Of a stretch of DNA of 64,000 nucleotides, positions 11,999-24,855 are shown in pieces (the first letter of the stretch is position 1; every line of letters starts with the position of its first letter). A program made the position numbers and the translations under genes. Where the stretch lies: the NCBI RefSeq assembly GCF_019097595.1, contig NC_080723.1, positions 10,595,011 through 10,659,010 on the forward strand, written 5' to 3'. The notes beneath the pieces are model-generated. The model searched no databases, had not been told where the DNA came from, and worked only from the letters and a program-made list of their open reading frames with translations. This DNA comes from Hemibagrus wyckioides. Lineage: Eukaryota; Chordata; Actinopteri; Siluriformes; Bagridae.

Positions 11999-14699
11999 TT
12001 CCAGCTCTTGCCATTTCTCGGGCCATTTCTACTGACTAAATTAGAATAAGTGATGAGTGTACCCGATTCGTTTCTTATTCCAGCTGAATACTGAATAACC
12101 GTTGCAGGTATGACTGATTTTTGGTTGGTGTGGATGTTCAGAAATTGTCAATTTGGCTTCCACCACCTATTCTTCTGGATGCCTCAAAGCCTGCCAAATA
12201 TCCAGGAACAAAAGCAAACATTTGAGTCTACAAAGTTGTTTGTTATAGACTTCCTTAATCATTATAATCACTATTCTTGCTCTTCTACTAGGAGAAAGGA
12301 CTCTGTGGAGATATTTACAAATTCAAGGACCCAGGACTACTCTATTCTATGTCTTCAGTTGTACTGATTGAAGATTAGAATCATGATTATGGAAGAAGGT
12401 TCCTCTGCTTTCCAGACCTGTTTAAATAAGATGTTCCATGGCATGTGCACTGGTTTGTGTTTGTCATAGCTTCCAATAAATACATTCTTATCTACCTACC
12501 AGACCTGAGAATGTAAGGGCAAAATTTACCATATATTATTATAACTAAGATTGTATGCAAAGGCATATATTACTTTCATTTCACATCTGTCACTTTTCTG
12601 TGGTCGGTCCTGTTTATAAAGGATGGAGGAGCAACCAAAATTTAGTCACAATCTAATAGCTCTCTTTTGGGACCTAAAATAATAAGTGATCTATGGTACC
12701 CAGATTGCCACATTCAGTATATCACATTCAGTCTTCATCTGGTGATTCTTTAAGAGCTGAATGACTAATTCAAGCAGGTTGAATTTAATTCTAGCAGCCA
12801 AGAAGCTAGGTCTGGAGGAGTGGCATTATTGGACAAACCATGGACAGAAGACTTTCAGAGAAATGTTTTGTTTGTTGCCCAGTCCAACAGCCAGTTAGAG
12901 AGATTTGAGTCAATGGATAACTACTCCTCTGGGCTGAGTGTATCAGGATTCCCTATCAAATCTTCAGTCTGACGTCCTTCAGCCCATCATCATTTTCAGC
13001 CTATTGTTTACTCACTGATTATCAGTGGAGATAAGCTTCAGCCATGGTGGAGTGGGCTGTGGAACAGTAAGGAAACCTAGTCCACATCTACCTGGTGAGA
13101 GTAATCTTGTTCTTAGTTAGCAAACCAGATTCAGTGATATGATTGTTTGAAATCCAGCTTAAAAAATAAACCGTTTATAAAAATAAATAAAAACAAAACA
13201 AAATTGTAGTGCATAAAAGGGCACTATTAGCCTATTACACTGTGACGAATTAGCATGTTTTGGTTTATCTTTTGGGATTCCCCGCCCTTTGACTCTTTGA
13301 TGCCAGATTAGCTTGAAATCAGGAAAGGGGGGGGGGGTTATGAAGTGTGGATAGGGAGGAGACGAGGAGTAATCATGAAATGTCTCTATTCTACAACATT
13401 ACTTCTCTGAGGAAAGAGCTTTTTCTGCTTCCTCATGTATGCACCAAAAATGTATGTCCAAAATCAGAGCAACCTCTTGTTTTCCATCACTCATCAAAAC
13501 TTAAAATACTATCAAAGCATGCTTCAATTCAACAGCAAAGAAAAATTAACTAGTTAACCATAACAACAGGATTACACCACATCTGGCCAAATATGGAGAA
13601 TTACAGATGCACAAAGAGCCGTGTTCAGGACACCTTTTAACCTTTTATGTTCAGCTTCTCTGCTTTTAAGGTTTGATTAAGATTGTTTTGGCATGTTTTG
13701 CCTCTAAGTATGCAAAATGAGAATAAGGAGTAAAGACAGAAAGTAAAGTTAGTTAGAGTAAGAAACAGCAGCAGGTCAATGATTACAAAGGAGGCAAATA
13801 TTTCCAGGGCCTCCCTTTGGTGTGCCCTGCCTTTCCCTGATTATTTTCTTACACAAAGTCAGGAAGCAGGCTACTGTTTGCTGCTGAAAACATAAACTCT
13901 CCACATATACTTACAAAGTGCATAACCTGGAATCCGGCCTCATGCTGTCACATTGTCAGTGTGTATATTGCATCATATTTAACAAGCAAATACAATTCAG
14001 AGATGTACTAATTATTCAGAAATATCTGGTCTATCAGACTTTGAATCTCAACTCAACCAGATGCGTTTACAAGTCACACCATCATCCTGTCTTCTGGCAT
14101 GTATTGATGTAATTGTTTAATTTACAGGACTGTAGTTTATCACAGCCAGGTCAGTGTGCATCACATGTGTAAGTTAATGTATAGAAAATGGTACCTGTAC
14201 CTCATGGAGGAGTCAATAAACTCAGTGTAGAGGATTCCCTGTTTCTGTGATAAATATTTATTTTTTATTTTCTTGTCCAGATCTTCTTATAACTTTAAGA
14301 AAAGTATACACAACAAGTGTTGTTTATGATCAGTGGAAAAGGGAAACAGTGTAATGGCAGGAAATGGAATGTTTCTGAGGGAGGGCCTGGGTTTCCTCCC
14401 CCATCTTAGCTGCACAGAATAGCCCGTGAATGCCTCACCCTTTTGGGATTTCTAAGAGCCTTTCATTTAGACCTTATCCTTCTCTAAGGAGAAGACTGAC
14501 CATGAGAGGAGAAAAAAACACCACAGCTGTATAATTCCTTGGTTAGTTTGTTTAAGTGATATTAAGTACTAGGCTATATTTTTAATTGCATGTTTACCAA
14601 CAGAAATAAGACTTTGAAATGAAGAAAAAGATATCAAATTATTAACTTATTTATGTATATATTTAATATAAAACAAATATTTATTATGAATCTATATTC

Positions 14700-14707
14700 T
14701 TCTTCTT

Positions 14708-14735
<28 letters not shown>
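14700..14735. repeat. (ATT)n microsatellite in AT-rich block
   Basis: TTATTATTATT run inside a very AT-rich segment covering about 14580-15060. Confidence 0.9.
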
Positions 14736-14738
<3 letters not shown>

Positions 14739-15277
14739 GTGCTGTTATACTTTTTTGTTGTTCAAATCAATTGTATTTATTAATTACTGAAATATTGAAA
14801 TAGATCTTTATTGCTATTAATCCCACTTTTTCTCCCAGTATTTTTATACTTTACATTTTACTTACATGTTAATATTTATATATTATTACAAAAACAAATA
14901 ATGAATGATATAATAATGAATAATTATTTGAATTATTATTTTAATACCACTTTAACTGCATTCCTAATTCATGTTTGTTTGTTTTTTTTGTTTGTATTTT
15001 TTTGGCATTTTGATTTTAGGTTACAAAAAATAATAAATATTCATTACATTTCATATTCTTCAGCATTTTTAAGGTTGCCTATTTTCCTTAAGGAAACTGC
15101 CTCACAGATCATTGTGAATTCTTTACAGACTTTATAGCTTGAAGGTCATTTGAGAGTTTGCATGCTGTAAAATCAGCAATCACACACAATCACAATATAT
15201 CCTTCAGGAGATACGTTTTATTCAGCAGTGGGTCATGTGGAAAGGCCGTGACAGTTTAAACGACACAAAGGTTTGTC

Positions 15278-15278
<1 letters not shown>

Positions 15279-15336
<58 letters not shown>
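15279..15336. repeat. Compound (TC)n-(AC)n microsatellite
   Basis: TC run of about 30 bp passing into an AC run of about 27 bp. Confidence 0.95.
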
Positions 15337-15338
<2 letters not shown>

Positions 15339-15879
15339 GCAGTAACACACCTGCTCTTCTCCTGAACTCTGGAAGAGAGTAAATACGAAATAGCCGTGTA
15401 AATACTTCAATCTGACTAATTTTCTCTATGTCGAATAATAATACCTTGCGCACATGCGCAGTGCGGTGTTGTGTATGTTTTTATTTACGTCTTTCGTTTG
15501 CGCAGATGTTCTGTTTGGAATATACATAATGCACATATAAAGAAATATTTGAATCAGTTTGCAATGTTGAGGGTACAATATAAACTGCAATCAGACTGAT
15601 GAAAGTTGGCGCATGTCAAATAAAATGTATAGAACAGGGGCTCTCCAGGAACTGTCATAAATAGTGTTATAAGGTTCTGTGTATAGGATTGGGAATGGAC
15701 GGAACATAGAACCTTATGTATTACTAATTACAGTGAAGAAAGAAATATGCTGAGAAAGAAATAAAACCTTGTGATTCTTCCTAAAAAAGAAGGAAGTAAT
15801 GAAATGAACATTAACAATGAAAACGACTGTGGAGAAAGAGGGATGGGGGGGAGAGAGAGAAGTAAGGCAGAAAGTTTTG

Positions 15880-16473
15880 GTAGTAGTGCACAGGTCCGCC
15901 CTCTGACTGTCTGTAAGGGGCTGATGCAGGCAGTGGGCCGGGCCTGGGGCCAGCTGAAGTCCATCTGCAGCGCTGCTTCACTCTTCCTCCACCTTTAATA
16001 TGATTGATCAGCGAATGGAAAAGCAGAGGAGCAGGGCGAGCGCGGAGAGATCTTCACCTTTTACATTGAACCTGTCTTCCATTTCTCTCCTGATTGAATT
16101 TAAACTCAAACGAGCTTGATGTGAGCAAGGCAGGGGGGGAAACCAACCAAAAAAAATCACTTCTTTTTCCCTTTTCTCACCCTCACAGTGCACTTCTCCA
16201 CTACATCACCTTTAATTTTTGTTGTTGTTGTTGCTTTTTCTTTTTTTTCTTTATTTTTAATTTTCTGGTACCTCCTTGGATACTTTGGCTTACAGCACGG
16301 CTTCACCTGGGCACGTCTTTTCCTGAAGTCTCACCAAACGACACCAAGATTTTCTTCTGCCAACTTTAACGCACGTCAGGGCAAAAAACCCAGAAAAGAA
16401 CAGAACAGAAAAGAAAAATCCACCGACAGGGAAAAACAAAAAAAAAAGTCTGCTATCGCGTTAAAGTTACACA
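15880..16473 (+). promoter_or_regulatory. rbpms2: Putative rbpms2 promoter and 5' UTR
   Basis: Base composition rises in GC around 15890-16060 just before the start codon at 16474. The last 270 bases are pyrimidine- and then A-rich, as in a 5' UTR. I could not fix a transcription start and saw no convincing TATA box at a suitable spacing. The assignment rests on position alone. Confidence 0.4.
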
Positions 16474-16527
16474 ATGAGTCTCAAATCAGATTCTGAGCCG
16501 AACAACAATGTATCATTAGAGGAGGAG
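16474..16527 (+). CDS. rbpms2: rbpms2 coding exon 1
   Basis: Eighteen codons from MSLKSDSE to the acidic EEE just before the RRM. The donor is GAG|GTAAGG, phase 0. Confidence 0.93.
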
Positions 16528-19500
16528 GTAAGGGAAAAACGCTACTCTTTAAAGTTTGTGTGTTTCTGCGGGACGGAGCTGATTAAGATGTCCGAACTGT
16601 GGGAAACTTTTCCTTCCTTATTTTTTTCTCGTTTTCTTAAACCTAGTTTTAACATTAAATATGATGTAATCCGTTTTCGATAAGATTTTTGCAGTCTGAA
16701 TTTTTTTCCTTCCTGCTTTTTTTTTTTTCCCTTTAATTTATTAAAAATGTCGAAATGTCGGCATCCAGCGCGCAGGGTTTTGGCTCTTGAACGCAGCACA
16801 GGTGTGTGTGAGTTTTCATGGTCTCAGTTTTGTTGTTCAGAATTGTTTTGTTTTTACTTATTTGCTTGAGATAAGTAATGCGAGATGACAAGGAAATTGT
16901 TCAGTGTAGTTAGTTGATGATTAATCTCTAGTCTGATGGTGTAAGATTAACTCGATCTAGTTGAGTTAGCGCTGTGGACTGATTTTTAATCACTGAAAGT
17001 GTTGCATGAAGTCTTGACACCATGAGAGGAAGACATCATGAATTAGATTATGTTCTCACTTTCGCCTTGCTGTCTTTCACCTGGAAAGGTGGCTGCTGTG
17101 TACTAAAAGTATTAATCTAATAGGTGAAAAGTTTTAATTGTGGTGCTTGGGTTCAATTTATAAACCTTAAACTAGCTTTACAGCTGTTCTACATCTGAGA
17201 GAACCACAATGACAAGGAAAAGTCTAGTTTAGTACCCTGTTTAAACATTTGCTTGGTTTCGCTTTCATCAAAATGCAGTTTATTATGCTGTTATTGTAAT
17301 CTACATTTTAAACAAGAATTTCCTGCTTGTTTCGATTAAAAGATTTAGATCTTTGGTTAAGTAATTACTAATGTAACTTCACTCTCAGCAGCAGCAAATA
17401 TTATGTTAAAAAATATTAAATAAAGTGAGTAATCTGTGAGAAGCCTGTGAATTAAGGTGTTAAGGTGAATGTCTTTTAGGTCATATAGTAAACTGTACTT
17501 GTTAAAATGCTCATTGAAATTCAAGCTGGAAAGAACATGTCTGAATGGACTGAAACCTTGTCCAGTCTTCCTGTCACCTCTGGCCCCTGCACTGGAGGGA
17601 TTTCCTGCTGCATGTCTGCTCAGTTTAGTTTTCCCATTATTCTGTAGGAGACCAAAAGCCACCAGTCTTTCTCCAGGACTGCAGTCCGTTCGTTTTAACC
17701 TGTGGATCAAATCACGGTGCAGATATGCATGATGTTTATCATGTTGCACTGAATTTTTTATAATAGTCATAAATTCAGTTTGTCTTGGAATACCAATTGA
17801 CCGTACTCTTTCTTGTTCCTGTACAGTTCTGCTGTTTTGGTCTGTCAGCATGGTTCTGGGTAGAAATGATCCTAAGTATCTGGAGTTTTGTAGAGTTCAT
17901 TGTTTAGGGTGAGGATATTGCAGTGCTGAAGCTCTGCTAAAAATGAGGCCAGATGCTGCATTCTCTCCTCCAACTCTCATGAATGTGCGTTCTGGCTGTA
18001 ACAGGTGTGTGTGACTTGTTTTTGAGTCTAAAAAAGACATGGGAATATGAACATCTAGAAGTATGTTTTGTCAAACTAGATTCATAGCATTTTTGTGTTT
18101 TCAGGTTTATTCAGCAGGTTCTGCAGTAGTTTAGCCTTTTTTCCTTGTCATTATCATAAAACACATTGCTCATGTTTTACAGTGGATTCCATTTGAAAAA
18201 GTTCACAAAGGCTAGAGCTTTAATGTTTGTGTCCAGTGTTTGTAAGGTCACTTGCGCTGACTCACTGCGAGAATATCCCTGGCTTGGTGTCCTCTCAAAC
18301 GAAGGAAATGATGACTTCTTTCCAGTGTGTCCTGAATGTGCCGGAAATGATGCATTTAGAAATATGAAGCTTGGGTCGAGGTTTGAAATGCAGATGTGTG
18401 GCTGGGTTTCTACAATATAATCATTTATTAAATTCTGTTTTCTTCTTTAAAACAAACAAACAAACAAAAAAAAACAAAACAAATTTTTTGGATGTTCTCC
18501 CACCAATCTCTTTGTGTGAAGCTAAAGGTATAACAGGGGATAGACTTCAGCAGCCAACACTATTTTTTTTTTTTTCCTTTCCCTCCCAAGACGAGAGTAA
18601 GAAAGAAACCTATAAAATATTCGTGCTCAAGTGTGTGTATAGTATTTTATTCTTTTAATATCTGGCAAAAGAGCGCACCACGATTCCTGTTTTATGTATA
18701 ATTTTCCCAAATGTGTGTAAATCAATATTTTTCTTTTGTGCTCAGGAAATTTCCCACTGAGCCTTTATAGCTTTTCCAATCACTATTTCACTATTTGCTT
18801 CATCTGATTCATTTTGTAGTGAAATTTGACTTTTCTGCCTTCCACTGCATTGAAGCAGGATTTCTTTTTCATTCCCCGTAGAGAGATTCTTGCATCCACA
18901 AAACACTTTTCCACGCTCAGTTCGCTCACTCACACTTGGTAGCCGTGCACACACTTAATGTCTTCACTTAACTAACACAGTTTCTCATGATTTTTGTGTA
19001 CAGTCAATCTTAAATACTGAACTAAAGCTACAGGAAAATGGAGAGTGTTTCTGAGAAAATAGCAAGGGAAAAGTTGCAAGCGAGCAGGACTGAAGGTAGT
19101 TTGAAACTTGATTAATACACAGTATATATTATATTTTTTCAGGTACTGTTATTGTTCCACAAAATCAAATTCACAGTAAAAGCACACTTTTACGAGACTC
19201 TTATTAGCCCATTGCATACTCAAAGTTAAAGGACACGATTTTTATTGTTTGTGTTTTGTGGTTACTGAGGCATTTTCATCTTCTAGGTACGCACACTTTT
19301 TGTCAGTGGTCTGCCGGTAGACATCAAGCCGCGGGAGTTGTACCTGCTGTTCAGGCCGTTCAAGGTATTCGAACAACCGAGTGCTCTGAAGTAACACACT
19401 TCTCCTTATCTGGAATTTTTCCTGATGTATATTTGGTGTGTGTGTGAAAGGAAGAGAGAGAGACACACACACAGCTATGTTTTTGTATAATTAATCCACT

Positions 19501-22500
19501 TTGGGTTTAACTATATTCTGTAAAGAGTCATGTTTATCCACAAATATAATTGTATTATTTCTGATCCATTTTTTTTTTTACAGGGATATGAAGGCTCACT
19601 TATAAAACTCACCTCGAAGCAGGTAATATTTATGAATTACATTTACTCTTCATTTTCCAAGCATGTCTTTTGAGAAATGCAGTTTCTACAGTTTTTCTAC
19701 TGTTTTTTTTTGTCCTCATCATAAAACACCTTATTAACATCATAAAACACTACTGATATTAAATGGAAAGATGCTACATGTTTACTCCATCAATCTAAAC
19801 CTCCCTCTTTGTCTTTCAGCCCGTTGGCTTTGTTACCTTTGACAGCAGGTCTGGAGCCGAAGCAGCGAAAAACGCATTAAATGTAAGTAACTGTTCGGTC
19901 GTCTGTAAGTAAATGTCTGCGGCAGTGAATACTGAATACTGAATTATTGATTTAGTTCCCCGCCTTTTGCACCATATCTCACTTCTTAAAGTTTGTCTCG
20001 ATGCCTCAGTGCCTCTCGTGTCTAAATAAGTTTGCTTCACTCTGTCCCTAAAAGTGGAAAGTTCCATGACGTCACTGGTTTGTTGGCTTAGTTTTTAAAA
20101 GCTCTCAGTGCTGTCAAAATACAGCAGATGTCTGATTCTGTATCTGTTAAGCCTGAAAAAGGTACGTCGCCTCCGAGTCTCTGATGCTTCATGACTTGAT
20201 CACTGCAGTGGCGCTGAACAAACTGATCAGTCTGCTGCTTTCACATGGTTCTGCTGCTAGAATATAAATGACCGCTGCTGTTAATGTTCTGCTTCTTCTC
20301 TATCACATGAATAAAGATGGTCATGGTTTGAACCGCACTGCTTTCACTGTTTATTAGAGTAACCCAAGATCACACTCGCTGAGAACTGACCCTCAAGCCC
20401 TTTTGGTCTGCTACACTGTCCTGTCTTTATTTATTGATTTATTTATTTATTTTAAAAAAGGGCATTCGCTTTGACCCGGAGAACCCTCAGACACTGCGTC
20501 TGGAGTTTGCTAAGGCTAACACCAAGATGGCAAAGAGTAAGCTGATGGGCACGCCGAACCCTTCAAGCCTGCACCCAGCTCTCGGGGCTCACTTTATTGC
20601 ACGTGATCCATGTGAGTACGTTAATCTGGCTTTTAATACACACTCGTATGTTTTTCTTCAACATTCTGCCAGAGCTACCATTATCATGCTATGTATACGA
20701 TGCTTAGGGTTCAGATTGTCTTTCTGCACTGATGTAGGAACATCTCGATGTTGAATAATAGTGATGGACCAAAACTGCTTAGACATTACGTCAGGGAAAA
20801 TGATGAATCTTACAGCAAATTGGGTTAGGAAAAAGTATTTTTGTAACTGGTGACATTTACATCACCAGAATTGAAGGATTTTCCTTTTTGTTAGCACTGC
20901 TATGATTTTATATTTGTGCTTTGTGTTTATTAGAGTTAAATGTATTTTGTGTGAAGGATAAAAAATTTAAGCTTAATAGCTTTTAAAGTTTGATGTATTG
21001 GCTGATTCTTAAGGTTTCAGAAAGTGATATCGTGTCATTTCCAGTGTGAAGCTGACTTATTGTGTGTAAAACAATTGACTGGTTGTTTTGACGTATAAAG
21101 AGGATTTTGTGTCTTATTATTTTTCTATTAATTCTGTTCATTGTTGTGTTCTATGTTTAAAAAACAAAAAACACAGCATATATGGACAAAATAGGGAGAC
21201 TTATGTGTTGCGCACTTCAGACTACATGTGATTGGCTGTTCCTAATGTTCAGTGTCTTTACTCTGCAGATGATCTGACTGGTGCAGCACTGATCCCAGCA
21301 TCCCCAGAGGCATGGACACCGTATCCCCTCTACACCACTGAGCTGACCCCTGGCCTGCCGCACACAGCCTTCACCTACCCTGCAGCCGCTGCAGCCGCCG
21401 CTGCCCTGCACGCCCAGGTGAGGGAGCAACCGGTGTGTTCCTCTTCCTTTCCTTTCAATCACATGCTGTACTGATGAACCTGTACACCTGCTACTCCCTT
21501 TTAGTTTTAGCTGCAGGATGAAGGACTGTGTACACTTTCTTTCTGAATATGTACATCAGCGACTGAGGAATGAACGTGAGCAGGTCTGCTGGTTCTGGGA
21601 GCTTTCTCATTTGAGTGAGGGGTTTATTGATCTCTGTTACACAGATAGATATATGTGTATTCAACACATCTGTTAATACAGATCAATGTAAATCTTCCGG
21701 CTTCATCCTTATATCAGTGTTTTCTGTGTTGTCTGTTAGTAGTCCTCTGGGAATGAGTAACGAACCTGCTTTCCCAATATATCTCTCAAGGAAAAAAATT
21801 CCCTCCATTTGCCAGTGTTGCTAAGGGCTCACAACAGAGAAAATCTGTTTTTAATTGTGCCTCAGCTTGGATTATACGCTGGTTGTTGAGTGAATCTGTG
21901 GCCGGTGGGGGCCGGTTAAACGTTAGCCAAAGAGGCATGTGTTTGGATTTTTACAAGCTACTAAAACAGTACAGAAAGAAGCTGAGATGACTTTTGTTCT
22001 ACAGACAAATAATGCTTTCAGTCTACATACTGAACTGATGTTTTAATGTTGTAATACAGCCAAGGAATTGTTCCTAAAAGATGATCTCAAATGATGTTTT
22101 TTTTCCTTTTCAATTTGTATATATTTTTTTCTGTTTTAAAGCTCATGTCAGCTATCATGTGTTTTTTTTTTTTTTATTATTATTTAACTATCAATTAATT
22201 AAATAGAATAAAATGGTATCCAAGCCAAAATAACTGATTTTACAATCTTGCTCATACTCTGGATTTTGTTATACTGTTTTTTTTTTTTTTTAATATTTAA
22301 TGCTGTTCACTGCCACGTGTAATTGAATGTGACTGGTCTAACAGATTCATTCTGTCTTGACGGATCAGGTTTATTGATTGAACGGGCAAATTGTGCCTTC
22401 TGTTGCTATGGCAATGAGGCAAAGTAGAAGTAAGGTCACAAATGAAGTGGATGACTTGAGCTCTTGAAAATGTCCTCTTGTCATGTATTTCACTTAAACT

Positions 22501-24735
22501 GATTTGGTCCATCATTCAAATTATCTTCTACAAACCTGCAGGGTTTTTATTCATTTTAAGGACGAATGATTGTTCTTAATGAAGGTTTGGTCATTTCAGC
22601 AGTGTTTGGACACTGCGAGTGGTTTGGTGTTTGAATGCTGATGTGCTGTGAAAGGCCTTGTCCTCTGGGTACAAGCTTTAGGGGAGTTGGAGACTAAAGA
22701 GGATTGGTACTTAGTCCTTTAATCTGTTGCCAAAATCACATGCACAGGTGAAAGCTGGACATTTATGCAAAATGTCTGACTTGGGGGAAGGTGGGATGGG
22801 GGGGAAGCACAGCTATACAGATCCAAAGTCCAAAACTTCATTGCAAGGTTAAATAATTTTCATGGTCAAGAGAGCGTTCACTAAACACAGTCTAGTTTGA
22901 ATGACTTACTGGTGCATTTTTAAGGATTTTGAGGATGAAACGCCTTGTGTGAAGGTCCATCATGCACCGTTTACCTCATACAGGTCATCTCCACTTTATA
23001 GAACGCAATCTCTGCCTAACTGAGAAGAGCAAATTTCTCAGATTCTGTTGTAGTCTGCTGAGTGACTTTATAATTATTCTTTAATTCAGGGTTAGGTTTA
23101 CTGGTTCACTGGTTAGGTTTCGTGGTGTTTGTCAAGATGTGTGCTGGAAATTATAAAGCAAGCTTGTGTATTCTCTTGCTTTTACTGAGGATCACAGTCA
23201 CACACTAAAGCTACGTTCACGCATAGTCGCTGGACTATGAAGTCGCCAGCAGCTGTTCCTACTACTGGTTGCCATAGTAACAACGTTTATCAATGGGTGG
23301 AACAACTAGCATTCCGAATCAGTTTTCTTGCAGATAAAATAAAACATTCTGGAGGAGGATTTGGTGTTTGTGGGAAAAAGAAAAAAAAAAAAATCCAGCA
23401 GTGTGTGCTCCTTACCATGGATCATGTGACCTCTTCTGTCTTCACTCACAATGTACTGAGTCGCTCCATATCTGAATAAAGTTCCTCAACTTTGAGGCAT
23501 CACTGGTCACGCCCATATCTAGTCACCAGTGGTCAAGTCACTCCTGTCACCACCAGCTCTCCTTACAAATGTAAGGTCTCTGGTCACTTCGTCACTGAGA
23601 GTCGCTGCATGTTTGAATGTAGCATCAATAGCAGACACTACTAACAATAGTGTTTAAGCAAAATTCGGTTGAAATAGTTGAATTAATGTCTACAAAATAA
23701 ACTCCAATACAGAATGTAACTTTTAAATCAGCTGTGTCCTGACTTTGTAAGAAACAAAATAAAGATGTCATGCTACCCATGATGTCTCAGAAAAGTCTAT
23801 TGTGACATCATTTATCACAATATCGATATCATCTTATTTTCTGTATTCTTTCTCACCTCTGTGTTTTGGTCATTTATAGATACTTGTGAATGATGCAAAA
23901 TGTAGACAAGGTCCATGTTTAGAACTAACCCACTCATCATACCTGCTCAGAAACTGAGGGTTGGTGCAGCGATCTAACTAAACTTGGAGTTGGATTAATG
24001 CTGCGTTCCACTGACCTCGGAAATGAAGTCATGTTCAACCTCCATGCACTTGAACTGCAAAGTGCGGCAGAAAAAACCCCTGACGCTTCCATGTTACTCT
24101 TTTGTTATGCAGCCAACTGTGATGAGTGATGTATACTTTCCACTTAAAACAGTGAGCTGAACAGTGAACAATGTCTAGATGTTTAACTAAATTATTCTTA
24201 TTTATATACAAGTACTTGCTTTAGATTAAAGTATTTAAAAACATTTAATAAATTACTTTTAAATAAAACATTAATAAAATGTGTATATAAAAATGTAAAT
24301 ACATAAGACATTTTTATTTAAAGATTTATTTTAATTTATTTGCTTTGTGACATGGCTTATCAGAGCAAATATAATATATACTTAGGTTGATGGTATCCTG
24401 AGTTTGTGATCTATTGAACCAGTGTTAATGTTTTCATTGATAGAGACTTGAAAGCACTCTTGTACATCATTCTGGATAAGAGCATAAATGCTAGAAATGT
24501 AAATATATGACCATTCACAATGTGTGCTTACAACAGGGTGGTGTATTTATTTATTTTCCCAAAAGCCCATATCTCCCTGAGATCTGGGTAGCTAATAATT
24601 AGAATATTCTTTAGTATTTATTAAAATGTGTGAGATTTCTGGGTTCTAAGCTGCTGTTCTGTCTCACAGATGCGCTGGTACCCCTCACCCTCTGACACAT
24701 CACAACCCGGATGGAAATCTCGCCAATTCTGTTAA
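16474..24735 (+). CDS. rbpms2: rbpms2, RNA-binding protein with multiple splicing 2 (whole gene, 7 coding exons)
   Basis: The joined exons encode 199 residues (600 nt with stop), close to the roughly 209 of human RBPMS2. One RRM lies at about residues 19-100, with RNP2-like LFVSGLP, RNP1-like PVGFVTFD, and [10 protein letters not shown], the helix used for dimerisation in the family. A Pro/Ala-rich tail follows, with an eight-Ala run and the conserved C-terminus WKSRQFC. RBPMS2 rather than RBPMS is indicated by [23 protein letters not shown] and the alanine run. Known family roles: binding tandem CAC motifs in RNA, control of smooth-muscle splicing and differentiation, retinal ganglion cell expression, and in zebrafish oocytes Balbiani-body association and ovary fate. 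Exon phases join without frameshift. The ATG has A at -3. Fish have a and b copies; I cannot tell which this is. Confidence 0.96.
16528..19286 (+). other. rbpms2 intron 1
   Basis: 2.76 kb, unique-looking and AT-rich. A 164-codon antisense frame at 17357-17851 has no recognisable domain and is not called. No exon is seen. Confidence 0.85.
19287..19364 (+). CDS. rbpms2: rbpms2 coding exon 2 (RNP2)
   Basis: Twenty-six codons with [11 protein letters not shown] (beta1/RNP2) and [10 protein letters not shown] (helix 1). Acceptor TTCTAG, donor AAG|GTATTC, both phase 0. Confidence 0.96.
19584..19622 (+). CDS. rbpms2: rbpms2 coding exon 3
   Basis: Thirteen codons, [13 protein letters not shown]. 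Acceptor TTTACAG, donor CAG|GTAATA. Confidence 0.96.
19820..19882 (+). CDS. rbpms2: rbpms2 coding exon 4 (RNP1)
   Basis: Twenty-one codons with [16 protein letters not shown], the RNP1 strand and helix 2. Acceptor CTTTCAG, donor AAT|GTAAGT. Confidence 0.96.
19883..20460 (+). other. rbpms2 intron 4
   Basis: 578 bp with no repeat recognised. It ends in a T-rich tract of TTTA units and then six A before the final AG. Confidence 0.85.
20461..20611 (+). CDS. rbpms2: rbpms2 coding exon 5
   Basis: Fifty codons plus one base, from [10 protein letters not shown] through [14 protein letters not shown] to [13 protein letters not shown]. It completes the RRM and begins the linker. The acceptor is unusual, AAAAAAG|GG. 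The donor is T|GTGAGT, phase 1. Confidence 0.95.
20612..21268 (+). other. rbpms2 intron 5
   Basis: 657 bp, AT-rich, no recognised element. Confidence 0.85.
21269..21417 (+). CDS. rbpms2: rbpms2 coding exon 6 (Ala-rich tail)
   Basis: Two bases plus 49 codons: [29 protein letters not shown], then the alanine run and ALHAQ. Acceptor CTCTGCAG, donor CAG|GTGAGG. Reading through the donor would add 18 residues before a stop. Confidence 0.95.
21418..24669 (+). other. rbpms2 intron 6
   Basis: 3.25 kb. It holds a miniature-element-like repeat at 23210-23623, a GCGTTCCACTGACCTCGGAA fish-repeat word near 24001 and a SINE/L2-type tail (TCTGGATAAGAGC) near 24471. No exon is seen. Confidence 0.8.
23210..23623. 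mobile_element. Putative miniature inverted-repeat element
   Basis: The left end GCTACGTTCACGCATAG and the right end, read on the minus strand as GCTACATTCAAACATGC, form imperfect terminal inverted repeats about 414 bp apart. The interior has repeated GTCAC and GTCGC words and no transposase. I cannot assign the superfamily. Confidence 0.5.
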
Positions 24736-24745
24736 AAGTAGAAGA
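24670..24745 (+). CDS. rbpms2: rbpms2 last coding exon (exon 7)
   Basis: Twenty-one codons, [16 protein letters not shown] to SRQFC, then TAA at 24733-24735. Ten untranslated bases follow before a strong donor-like AGA|GTAAGTA at 24746, which suggests a spliced 3' UTR. The acceptor is GTCTCACAG. Confidence 0.93.
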
Positions 24746-24855
24746 GTAAGTATCTCTAAATCTGCTGAGTTTTGGCTTTTAGTCTGTATGAACATGGACT
24801 TGTTTGTGTGTCTGTTGGTTCACTTCTCTCTCTCTCTCTCGGTGCTGCCGCTCAG

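Larger units (their letters stand above)
1..15880. other. Gene-poor region upstream of rbpms2
   Basis: I see no supportable gene in this stretch on either strand. Open frames are short, lack conserved motifs, and many consist of translated dinucleotide repeats. It holds AT-rich unique-looking DNA, several CT/CA/GT microsatellites, a G-rich minisatellite and old interspersed repeat fragments, which are listed separately. It may contain rbpms2 regulatory DNA, but nothing in the sequence alone identifies an enhancer. Confidence 0.6.

Noticed and set aside
11550..12026. 158-codon Thr/Pro-rich frame on the minus strand
   Set aside because: It is the translation of the G-rich minisatellite and an ACA/AAC run, with no independent coding signal.
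17357..17851. 164-codon open frame on the minus strand inside rbpms2 intron 1
   Set aside because: No recognisable domain, no supporting splice or poly(A) signals, and the C-terminal half is AT-derived low-complexity hydrophobic sequence.
16474..24735. rbpms rather than rbpms2
   Set aside because: [23 protein letters not shown] and the alanine-rich tail match RBPMS2; RBPMS has a different linker and lacks the alanine run.
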